Shown: positions 1 through 4,954, numbered from the stretch's first letter. The stretch: 5,190 nt of DNA from Desulfobacterales bacterium (GCA_029940115.1 JAOZRQ010000178.1:1-5190); one strand, 5' to 3'. Notes: generated by a model from the sequence alone, not told the origin. Made by a program: numbers and translations.

Positions 1-60
1 TCGGACGGCACTCAAAAATGGAAGTTTGACATTGGTGACCACAGTTCCCTGAAGGTATAA
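1..60 (+). CDS. C-terminal end of a beta-propeller (PQQ/WD40-like) protein, possibly NapL-like
   Basis: Frame 1 is open from the first base to a TAA at 58-60 and gives the final 19 residues of a protein that starts outside the window. The tail includes DGTQKWKFDIGD, which resembles the blade consensus of PQQ-type beta-propeller repeats (a DGT-x-x-W-x-F strand followed by a Gly/Asp turn). It ends 22 bp before napD. It is known that epsilonproteobacterial nap operons carry a propeller protein, NapL, directly before napD, so a NapL-like protein is a reasonable inference. A NapA large subunit would be the other obvious neighbour, but this tail does not look like a NapA C-terminus. Nineteen residues are too few to be sure; the frame and stop are firm, the identity is tentative. 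Confidence 0.5.
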   Translation, partial: SDGTQKWKFDIGDHSSLKV

Positions 61-82
61 CTGGATAATAAAGGGTGAAGTT

Positions 83-328
83 ATGGCAATTGCAGGACTT
101 TTGGTTCATACACTGAAAGAACAGGTTGAGGACGTCAGGACGCGGATCAGCGCCATGCCGGAGATGACCATCTATGGGGTCCACGAGGAGCAGTATATCG
201 TGACGGTCGCCGAATTTCCTTCGGCTCGCATGGAGGAAGAGGTGGAGAAGATCAAGGATATGGAAGGCGTGTTGACAATCTACACCACTTATGTCACCAT
301 TGAGGACGAGTTGGAAAATGCTGAATAG
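83..328 (+). CDS. napD: NapD-like Tat signal-binding chaperone
   Basis: This 81-residue protein matches the size and pattern of NapD, a small cytoplasmic ferredoxin-fold chaperone. NapD binds the twin-arginine signal of the NapA molybdoenzyme and delays export until the cofactor is in place. Visible features are the opening beta strand AIAGLLVHT, a helix that begins KEQVEDVRTRISAMPEM, the strand pair TIYGVHEEQYIVTVAEF, a second amphipathic helix (SARMEEEVEKIKDMEGV) and a final strand TIYTTYVTIED. This is the beta-alpha-beta-beta-alpha-beta order of the family. The ATG at 83 has a purine-rich GGGTGAAG (73-80) upstream. The gene follows the propeller gene by 22 bp and its 3' end overlaps the NapG-like start by 11 bp, so translational coupling is likely. 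The partner substrate is presumably encoded upstream, outside the window, and may be NapA or another Tat-exported molybdoenzyme. Confidence 0.82.
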   Translation: MAIAGLLVHTLKEQVEDVRTRISAMPEMTIYGVHEEQYIVTVAEFPSARMEEEVEKIKDMEGVLTIYTTYVTIEDELENAE

Positions 329-782
329 ACTTCTGCGGCCGCCCGGGGCGGTTCCGGAAAAGGCGTTCCTGCATCGTTGCATCCAGTGCGGGCAGTGCGT
401 CCAAGTCTGCCCGTTTGACTGCATCACCATGAGGACCGGATGGTTTCATTCGGGAACCCCCGAAATTGACCCGCGCGTCTCCCCATGCAAGCTCTGCATG
501 AGGTGCAGCGCGATATGCCCTTCGGATGCGCTTGAGGATGTGCCGATTGAAAAATCCCGCATGGGCACGGCCAAGCTCAATAAAGACGAATGTCATACTT
601 GGATGGGGTTCATCCTCTGTCGCAGTTGTTTCGAGCGCTGTCCATTAAAAGGGAAGGCGATTTTGCTGGATAAGGGAATATATCCGGTCATCACCGATCA
701 ATGTGTGGGATGCGGCATCTGTGAATACGTCTGCCCAAAGAAGGCGATTGTCACGATCCCTGCGAGATTTCTTGAAACCTGA
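318..782 (+). CDS. napG: NapG/MauM-type ferredoxin with four [4Fe-4S] motifs, no Tat signal
   Basis: The product is a 154-residue iron-sulfur protein. Residues 7-15 read RPPGAVPEK, the motif that follows the Tat signal in NapG/MauM proteins. Four cysteine clusters follow: C21-x2-C-x2-C-x3-CP, C57-x2-C-x2-C-x3-CP, C92-x8-C101-x2-C-x3-CP and C129-x2-C-x2-C-x3-CP. NapG normally passes electrons from the quinol-linked NapH to the periplasmic reductase and is exported by Tat. Here only six residues precede RPPGA and there is no twin arginine; an in-frame TGA at 273-275 rules out a longer N-terminus with a signal. The protein is therefore predicted to stay in the cytoplasm unless it leaves with a signal-bearing partner. 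ATG 318 is preferred over ATG 291 because the protein then starts right before the conserved region, GAGGACGAG (302-310) can act as ribosome binding site, and the napD overlap is short. Canonical NapG is about 230 residues, so this is a short form. A cytoplasmic polyferredoxin for another enzyme is the alternative. Confidence 0.78.
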   Translation: MLNRLLRPPGAVPEKAFLHRCIQCGQCVQVCPFDCITMRTGWFHSGTPEIDPRVSPCKLCMRCSAICPSDALEDVPIEKSRMGTAKLNKDECHTWMGFILCRSCFERCPLKGKAILLDKGIYPVITDQCVGCGICEYVCPKKAIVTIPARFLET

Positions 783-795
783 TGTTTGATGTTTC

Positions 796-821
796 TGATT
801 CTAACGGATTTTGTGGTTCCG
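796..821 (-). repeat. Short interspersed repeat, copy 1 (reverse orientation)
   Basis: Read on the - strand, this stretch gives CGGAACCACAAA followed by ATCCGTTAGAATCA. The same two blocks occur on the + strand at 2117-2148, separated there by six extra bases and with one substitution. A looser match (GAAACA against AGAACA) extends each copy by six bases. It sits 13 bp after the napG stop in a 95-bp gap that shows no gene and no terminator-like U-run. The rest of the gap contains AACGGATTT twice (803-811 and 848-856). The shared block is seen directly; that it is a genome-wide dispersed repeat is inference. Confidence 0.55.
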
Positions 822-877
822 AAATATGACAGCGGATCGGAGGATGAAACGGATTTGTCGGCCTGACCGAATTTAAG

Positions 878-1195
878 GTGTTGTCTGATATCTGTTGGCT
901 ACATGCCCACGGTCTGGTTCAGCGGGTCTCCAAATCAGCGTCTCTCTCCGGGGAAAGGAAGACCGATTTTCTGAATGCATTCAGAGAACGACTGGCCGAC
1001 CTGATCGGGCCTGCCGCGGACATGGTCATGGAAGACGCTTTTGAAAGTGTCGGAGCCGACAACCCGGATGATCTTGAGGCCCTGGCCTTCCCCATGATCA
1101 TGGAACTGAAAAATGCGGTATGCCAGCAGATTGACCAAAGGGAAGCCAATATCATCAATGAATGGGTTTCCGGATGTTTGAAACGTGAAACGTGA
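878..1195 (+). CDS. Unrecognised 105-residue helical protein between napG and napH
   Basis: I do not recognise this protein. It has no signal peptide, membrane segment or metal motif (three scattered Cys, none paired). It is rich in Asp, Glu, Ala and Leu and appears mostly helical, with acidic stretches such as VGADNPDDLEALAF. The stretch LADLIGPAADMVMEDAF loosely resembles the L-x-x-x-IGP-x-A pattern of small helical domains appended to bacterial kinases and response regulators, but that is only a weak impression. Its stop is 6 bp before napH, so it is very probably cotranscribed and co-translated with it. The start is uncertain. GTG 878 and TTG 881 have no good ribosome binding site, the frame stays open back to a TGA at 845-847 (CTG 863 possible), and a GGAGG at 839-843 abuts an out-of-frame ATG at 844. 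Coding status is supported by its position in a tight operon and its protein-like composition. Confidence 0.6.
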   Translation: MLSDICWLHAHGLVQRVSKSASLSGERKTDFLNAFRERLADLIGPAADMVMEDAFESVGADNPDDLEALAFPMIMELKNAVCQQIDQREANIINEWVSGCLKRET

Positions 1196-1201
1196 GAAGC
1201 C

Positions 1202-2053
1202 ATGAAAAAACCGACCCTGAAATTTTGCCGCCGCACCCTGCAAATCGGTGTGGCACTCGTCTTTGTCCTGATTCCCTACCTGAATCACCACCTGCGGATC
1301 AATCATGTCTGCGGGAACTTTCTCTCTGTCCGGGTGTTCGGCCTGACCTTTGCGGATCCGCTCGCCGTGTTGCAGGTGAGTGTTCAAAACTGGTATGTCG
1401 CCCCCGGCATTCTGATGGCCGCGGGGATTGTGCTGGCCTTGGCAATGGGTCTTGGCACGGTCTTCTGCTCCTGGATCTGTCCCTATGGTCTGCTGTCAGA
1501 ATGGATTCACGGCTTGGCCAGACGTCTCCTGCCTGAAAACTATAAAGGGCTGAAGTTCCGAATCCCCGCGTTTCGCATCAAGGTCTGCATCTTCATGGCA
1601 GGAATGCTCTTCACCCTGCTCTTTGCGGCAACGCCCGTCATGAATCAGTTTTCCATGCCTGCATGGTATTCCCGGATATTTCAGTATCTCTTTGTCCAGA
1701 AGCACATATCCATTGCCGTGGGGGGCATCGCTGTCATTCTGAGCATCGAATTCGTCTCCCGGAACCGGTTTTGGTGCCGCCATCTCTGCCCCCAAGCCGT
1801 TCTCCTGGTTCTGGCAAAGCTCGTCAACCCGTATCGTCTGAAAGTCGCGTATCAGAAAGAGAATTGCCTGATTGTCGATCCGAATCAGGGGCCGTGCCAT
1901 AAGGCCTGCTCCATTTCCCTGAATCCGAAAACGCTCAATCAGGCATTGGAGACAGAATGCACCAACTGTGGCGACTGTGTGACGGCCTGTGAGAAGATGG
2001 GGCAGGCGCTCCGCTTTCAGTTGAAAAGAGTGGACAGCAAAGAAATGGACTGA
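1202..2053 (+). CDS. napH: NapH-like membrane-bound polyferredoxin (quinol-oxidising type)
   Basis: This 283-residue protein has the NapH/MauN plan. NapH oxidises membrane quinol and passes electrons to NapG. Four hydrophobic segments lie near residues 12-28, 65-88, 128-147 and 168-186. The two family-defining CxxxCP motifs follow segments two and four: CSWICP (89-94) and CRHLCP (192-197). The C-terminal domain would bind clusters through C222, C232 and C236 and through C253-x2-C256-x2-C259-x3-C263. The first of these sets has only three Cys in a C-x9-C-x3-C spacing, and the second lacks the usual Pro after its last Cys, so at least one cluster may be atypical or absent. The N-terminus is positively charged (MKKPTLKFCRR), which favours a cytoplasmic N-terminus with both cysteine-rich regions inside. 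The gene starts 6 bp after the upstream stop; the weak GAGAAG (1194-1199) suggests translation coupled to that gene. CcoG/RdxA-type proteins are relatives, but they are longer and carry an extra C-terminal domain. Confidence 0.83.
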   Translation: MKKPTLKFCRRTLQIGVALVFVLIPYLNHHLRINHVCGNFLSVRVFGLTFADPLAVLQVSVQNWYVAPGILMAAGIVLALAMGLGTVFCSWICPYGLLSEWIHGLARRLLPENYKGLKFRIPAFRIKVCIFMAGMLFTLLFAATPVMNQFSMPAWYSRIFQYLFVQKHISIAVGGIAVILSIEFVSRNRFWCRHLCPQAVLLVLAKLVNPYRLKVAYQKENCLIVDPNQGPCHKACSISLNPKTLNQALETECTNCGDCVTACEKMGQALRFQLKRVDSKEMD

Positions 2054-2105
2054 TTTATGACGGGTTTGGTAGATTCATCATGGATGCGGAGGTCGCACCG
2101 GCAGA

Positions 2106-2119
2106 CCGCCGAAAGGCGG
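2106..2119 (+). other. Small GC hairpin with a GAAA tetraloop in the napH / FmdE-like gap
   Basis: CCGCC (2106-2110) and GGCGG (2115-2119) form a perfect 5-bp stem closed by GAAA, a stable GNRA loop. There is no following T-run, so it is not a classical terminator. It lies in the 118-bp gap between napH and the FmdE-like gene and runs into the repeat copy that starts at 2117. A competing pairing (GGTC 2087-2090 with GACC) is possible. It could be an mRNA-stabilising or processing structure, or just part of the repeat; function is unknown. Confidence 0.35.
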
Positions 2120-2148
2120 AACCACAAACTGAAAATCCGTCAGAATCA
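2117..2148 (+). repeat. Short interspersed repeat, copy 2 (forward orientation)
   Basis: The blocks CGGAACCACAAA and ATCCGTCAGAATCA match the reverse strand of 796-821 with one substitution; six bases (CTGAAA) separate the blocks here and none in the other copy. The two copies thus form an inverted pair about 1.3 kb apart around the unrecognised gene and napH. This copy ends just before the ribosome binding site AGGAAAGGA (2154-2162) of the FmdE-like gene. Confidence 0.55.
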
Positions 2149-2171
2149 AGAACAGGAAAGGATTGTTTGAC

Positions 2172-2795
2172 ATGAATGCAAATGACCGAGCCTTCACCCT
2201 CTGTTCAAGGAAAGAAACCACTTATGTTTGCGGAAAATCTCTTGAGGATTTTTTTGAGGCAATAGAACACTTTCACGGCTGGATAGCCCCTGGCATTGTC
2301 TTGGGGGGGTTCATGGTGGATCTGGCCCGGGAGCATGTCGGCCCGGATGTGGAAGCGGATGCGATTGTCGAGACATGTCACTGTTTGCCGGATGCTGTCC
2401 AGATTTTCACCCCCTGCACCGTCGGCAACGGCTGGCTGAAGATTCTAAACTGGGACAAGTTCGCTTTGAGCCTGTACGACAGAAGAACACTTTCCGGATG
2501 TCGGGTCTGGCTCGACATTGAAAAGGCAAAAGGCTTTCCCAATCTTTATAATTGGTACATGCGTCTGGTTCCCAAAAAGGACCTTCCGCTGAAGACGCTG
2601 TTGGAGACCATCCTGGATGCGGGACGGTCTGCATTCTCCTGTCGCCCCATACGCATCACCCGCCTAAGCAAGCGTGAGAAAAAAGGAGACACAGCAATCT
2701 GTTCCGGGTGCGGCGAGGCCTATCCGACAAATCAGGGGAACATTTGTGCGGCGTGTCAGGGAGAGGGCTATTATGAAGTGTCAGCCGCGAGATAG
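2172..2795 (+). CDS. FmdE-domain protein with C-terminal zinc ribbon
   Basis: The 207-residue product matches the FmdE family, named after subunit E of formylmethanofuran dehydrogenase and often found near molybdenum or tungsten enzymes. Conserved landmarks are FHGWIAPGIVLGG (34-46, family form FHGH-x-APG-x-x-LG), ETCHCLPDAVQIFTPCTVGNG (67-87, family form C-x-x-DAIQ-x-x-TGCT-x-GKG) and a segment ending LYDRRTLSGCRVW (101-113). The C-terminus holds a CSGCG...CAAC zinc ribbon at C177, C180, C192 and C195, typical of the longer bacterial members. Trp37 replaces the second His of the HGH motif and the usual GKG is GNG, so the metal site may differ. ATG 2172 is chosen over TTG 2163 because AGGAAAGGA (2154-2162) lies 9 bp upstream. 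There is no signal peptide, so it should be cytoplasmic. It follows napH at 118 bp on the same strand and probably belongs to the same molybdoenzyme accessory cluster. It is not the archaeal subunit itself; its exact reaction is unknown. Confidence 0.78.
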   Translation: MNANDRAFTLCSRKETTYVCGKSLEDFFEAIEHFHGWIAPGIVLGGFMVDLAREHVGPDVEADAIVETCHCLPDAVQIFTPCTVGNGWLKILNWDKFALSLYDRRTLSGCRVWLDIEKAKGFPNLYNWYMRLVPKKDLPLKTLLETILDAGRSAFSCRPIRITRLSKREKKGDTAICSGCGEAYPTNQGNICAACQGEGYYEVSAAR

Positions 2796-2865
2796 CGTTC
2801 GGGAAAGTCTCAGGTCGGCAGATTGGGCGCCTTCCCGCGATCCGGCCAGTTTGGAAAATCCGACG

Positions 2866-2895
2866 CCTGTTTCGGATGTGCCAATCCGAAACGGG
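2866..2895 (+). other. Strong 12-bp hairpin, REP-like
   Basis: The arms at 2866-2877 and 2884-2895 pair over 12 bp: a perfect 9-bp core (GTTTCGGAT with ATCCGAAAC) extended by one G-T wobble and two C-G pairs, with a 6-base loop GTGCCA. It lies 70 bp after the FmdE-like stop. No T-run follows on either strand, so it fits a REP-like or mRNA 3'-end-protecting structure better than an intrinsic terminator. It also coincides with the end of the recognisable adhesin fragment, as if it marks a junction. Nothing else is visible in 2796-2865. Confidence 0.5.
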
Positions 2896-3273
2896 TGACG
2901 ATTGGTGGGTTGCCGACGATATCACGGATCCGTCCGCCAATTCAAGCCGGGAGGTGGATAGATGAATGTCTCCTGAACGGCCTTCTCCCAAGCTCTCCGT
3001 GGTGATCAGACTGTTCTCCCGAATCCGGATATCATCCTTCGCGGTGATCGCGATGCTGCCGGCATCGCCGCCGCTCCGTCGGATTCGCTCGCCGAAGATA
3101 TGTAACTCCCCTTATCGAGTTCCAACCAATCGGTTGTCTCCCTGATCGAATGTCTCACTTGAAATGGTACTCGTGTCTGACATGGACAACTCTTTCGTCT
3201 CCATTGAGATGACTCCGACCTCAGGACCCGGTCCGGCAACGGGGCGGGAGCGAACACGGGGTTTACCGAATAT
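2881..3273 (-). pseudogene. Decayed fragment of a TpsA / filamentous-haemagglutinin-like adhesin
   Basis: Three successive - strand frames encode beta-helix repeat sequence of the kind found in two-partner-secretion exoproteins. From 3273 to 3112, ISMETKELSMSDTSTISS is followed by a stop at 3114-3112. From about 3128 to 3075, WLELDKGSYISSASESDG reads in the next frame. From 3072 to 2881 a third frame gives GGDAGSIAITAKDDIRIREN and then IHLSTSRLELADGSVISS. Joined together they form a consistent series of about 25-residue rungs (G-x-I-x-x-x-T-x-x-L-x-x-x-D-x-S-x-ISS). Two frameshifts, an upstream stop at 3276-3274, no start codon with a signal sequence, and truncation on both sides show it is broken. 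Intact family members usually exceed 1,000 residues and are exported through an FhaC/ShlB-type pore; neither that partner nor the N-terminal secretion domain is present. This is a relic of a surface adhesin, possibly from recombination or deletion. Confidence 0.72.
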
Positions 3274-3302
3274 TTACCTATTTTCAAAAAGCTGATTATA
3301 AC
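3273..3302 (+). promoter_or_regulatory. Candidate sigma70-type promoter for the caspase-like gene
   Basis: TTTACC (3273-3278) and TATAAC (3297-3302) are separated by 18 bp and match the -35 and -10 consensus at 4 and 5 of 6 positions, within an AT-rich stretch that stands out from the GC-richer surroundings. Transcription would begin near 3309 and give a leader of about 150 bases containing the GGGTTAA repeats and the long inverted repeat. This is a match by eye only. Confidence 0.35.
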
Positions 3303-3361
3303 GGGTTTAGGGGAGGTTAAGGGTAAAAGGGTTAAGGGTAAAAAGGGTTAAGGGTTAAGGG
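3303..3361 (+). repeat. GGGTTAA-type degenerate heptad repeats with G-quadruplex potential
   Basis: G-triplets start at 3321, 3329, 3336, 3345, 3352 and 3359, separated by 4-6 A/T bases (TTAA, TAAAA, TAAAAA), and are preceded by looser G-runs from 3303. The last two units are exact GGGTTAA heptads. Four or more G3 tracts with short loops satisfy the usual G-quadruplex pattern on the + strand. Short heptanucleotide repeats are known between genes in cyanobacteria and some other large bacterial genomes; a telomere role is not implied. Confidence 0.7.
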
Positions 3362-3434
3362 TCAGGGCGGGACGGAATCCCCGTGCGGGCGCATGAGGCT
3401 CTCCGAGCCTTGAAACCCTTAACCCTTAACCCTT
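3343..3434. repeat. Perfect 20-bp inverted repeat in the caspase leader
   Basis: Bases 3343-3362 are the exact reverse complement of 3415-3434; each arm is built from GGGTTAA or TTAACCC units. The 52-bp centre (3363-3414) can itself fold: AGGCT (3396-3400) pairs with AGCCT (3406-3410) around CTCCG, and CGGG (3368-3371) can pair with CCCG (3380-3383). The right arm plus 3435-3438 has four C-tracts, so the - strand also has G-quadruplex potential. No T-run follows, so a classical terminator is unlikely. The structure ends 12 bp before the ribosome binding site and could affect translation or mRNA stability. Confidence 0.75.
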
Positions 3435-3446
3435 CCCCACAACAAA

Positions 3447-3453
3447 AAGGAGG
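3447..3453 (+). promoter_or_regulatory. Strong ribosome binding site that fixes the caspase start
   Basis: AAGGAGG lies 7 bp before ATG 3461. It decides the start in favour of 3461 over the in-frame GTG at 3383, which would place the inverted repeat's right arm inside the coding region and push the signal peptide 26 residues inward. Confidence 0.85.
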
Positions 3454-3460
3454 TTTGCAA

Positions 3461-4954
3461 ATGAGTCAAAGGAAGTTTGGAGCAACGGCTTTGTGTCTTC
3501 TGCTGATTACAGCATGGTTTTTCGGTTTCAGCGGGGGCCAGGCCGTCCGGGCCGAAAACCGTGCGCTGTTGGTCGGGGTGGGGCAATACAAGGATCCCCA
3601 AAACAGTCTGCCCGGCATTGACATGGATGTTGAGATGATGCGGGAGTCGGCCCTTCTGATGGGATTCACCGATTCCCAGATAAAGGTGGTGAGGGATTCT
3701 GATGCCACACTCAGGGGAATTGAGGAGGCTTTTGAAAACTGGCTGATTCAGGGTGTCACAGAAAATGACCGGGTCCTTTTTTATTTCAGCGGTCACGGTT
3801 CCCAGATTTCGGATCAGAGCCATGATGAAAAGGATGGCGTGGATGAGGTGCTGGTGGCCCATGATGCCAGTTCCGGAAGGGGCACCCTGGAGAACACCCT
3901 CATTGATGACAAGTTCGGGGAGTACCTTTCCCGGATCCCTTCCAAAGAGATATTTGTGCTGATTGACGCGTGTCACAGCGGGTCGGCCACCAAAAAGTTC
4001 AGAAACCTCAGAAAGCATAAGGGGATCAGCAGAAATTGGGCATCCAAGTTCTTTATTTACAAAGGAATGCCCGAGGGGGGTAAGGGAAGTTACAAAGTCG
4101 AAGCAACGCCTCAGGCGGAGGAGAAGTATATCGGCCTGAGCGCGTGCATGGACGAAGAAGTGGCCCTGGCCACCGAAAAGGGGAGCCTTTTTACCCTTGG
4201 GGTACGGACGGCCATGAAGGATGCCTCACAAAAGCCTGACAAGCAGATCACAATGCAGCAGTTGCAAGAGAGCACCTCAGTTTTTATCGAAGGATACGCT
4301 CCCCAAGGAAATCGTCATCATCCTCAGATGTCGGGAAACAAGGCGCTGGCCCGGAAGAATCTGATATTCAAAGAGAAACCTGTGATTCCGAGTGCAAGAC
4401 AGGGGATCACCTCGGAAACGTCAACTGCAACGGATTCCACAAGTGCGGCCCCCATGGGCATATGGGAACAACTGGAAGATATGGTGAGACAGGCATCCTC
4501 TCCGGTGGACATTCAGATCAACCAGGAGCGCTTCAAGATAGGGGACCTGCTGGTCATCACCTGTCATGTGGAAAATGAGGGATATCTGAACATTCTTAAT
4601 ATCTGCCGGAGTGACAAAGAGGCCACCGTGCTTTATCCGAACAAGTATCATTCGGAAAATCATGTGACCGCAGGGACCACCATCACCATTCCGGACCCGG
4701 GGGACAAGTTCAGACTCCGCACCCATCCGCCCGCGGAAGAGAACCTGATCGCAGTTTTTCTGACCCAAGAAGATATCAACGCACATCGGGATGGTCAAGG
4801 AGACATTGTTGATCTCTTCAGAACCTTGTCAACCAAAGGATTTACCCGCGGATTTAAAGACACTCTCAGGGGGTTTAAGGCTGAATACAAGGATTTCGGA
4901 GCAGGGCTGGTGAAAACTTATGTTGAGGAGTGGGGAGTGGGAAGTGAGGAGTGA
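3461..4954 (+). CDS. Exported caspase-like (peptidase C14 / metacaspase) protein with DUF4384-like domain
   Basis: The 497-residue product begins with a signal peptide (charged MSQRKFG, a hydrophobic core to about residue 24, likely cleavage after AVRA at 31). The p20-like caspase domain follows at about 33-300: NRALLVGVGQYKD (33-45), the catalytic His112 in YFSGHGSQ, and the catalytic Cys171 in VLIDACHSG. The later block LSACMDEEVALATEKGSLFT (226-245) is the usual substrate-pocket region. After a Ser/Thr-rich linker (316-330) comes a DUF4384-like domain (about 350-440) with FKIGDLLVITCHVENEGYLN and VLYPN. Metacaspases and their bacterial relatives are Cys proteases, often cutting after Arg or Lys and often calcium-activated. 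The signal peptide puts this one in the periplasm or outside. The final residues (EEWGVGSEE) are encoded by a GGAGTG-rich simple repeat, suggesting the stop codon drifted into repeat DNA. The gene is preceded by an unusual repeat-rich leader and a candidate promoter. The substrate is unknown; the family call is firm. Confidence 0.9.
   Translation: MSQRKFGATALCLLLITAWFFGFSGGQAVRAENRALLVGVGQYKDPQNSLPGIDMDVEMMRESALLMGFTDSQIKVVRDSDATLRGIEEAFENWLIQGVTENDRVLFYFSGHGSQISDQSHDEKDGVDEVLVAHDASSGRGTLENTLIDDKFGEYLSRIPSKEIFVLIDACHSGSATKKFRNLRKHKGISRNWASKFFIYKGMPEGGKGSYKVEATPQAEEKYIGLSACMDEEVALATEKGSLFTLGVRTAMKDASQKPDKQITMQQLQESTSVFIEGYAPQGNRHHPQMSGNKALARKNLIFKEKPVIPSARQGITSETSTATDSTSAAPMGIWEQLEDMVRQASSPVDIQINQERFKIGDLLVITCHVENEGYLNILNICRSDKEATVLYPNKYHSENHVTAGTTITIPDPGDKFRLRTHPPAEENLIAVFLTQEDINAHRDGQGDIVDLFRTLSTKGFTRGFKDTLRGFKAEYKDFGAGLVKTYVEEWGVGSEE

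Noticed and set aside
291..317. Upstream ATG extending the NapG-like protein by nine residues
   Set aside because: It lies deep inside napD, adds no Tat signal, and lacks a better ribosome binding site than ATG 318.
844..876. ATG directly after GGAGG giving a 10-codon reading frame
   Set aside because: There is no spacer between GGAGG and the ATG, and the frame ends after ten codons. It could be a leader peptide but nothing supports that.
935..1387. Open - strand frame opposite the unknown gene and napH
   Set aside because: It crosses two + strand genes in a tight operon and shows no recognisable motif; it is a shadow of the coding strand.
1496..1900. Open - strand frame opposite napH
   Set aside because: The + strand carries clear NapH motifs over the same bases.
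2823..3005. 60-codon + strand frame after the FmdE-like gene
   Set aside because: It overlaps the strong hairpin and the antisense adhesin relic and has no ribosome binding site or motif.
3303..3361. GGGTTAA repeats as a telomere or chromosome end
   Set aside because: The repeats are few, degenerate, internal and matched by an inverted copy 70 bp away; genes continue on both sides.
3343..3434. Inverted repeat as an intrinsic terminator
   Set aside because: No T-run follows the right arm, and the 52-bp centre is too long for a typical terminator loop.
3383..3460. GTG start 26 codons upstream of the caspase ATG
   Set aside because: It would translate the inverted repeat's right arm and misplace the signal peptide; ATG 3461 has an ideal AAGGAGG.
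3419..4018. 199-codon open - strand frame opposite the caspase gene
   Set aside because: It is antisense to the catalytic domain of a clear gene, starts without a supporting site and has no recognisable motif.
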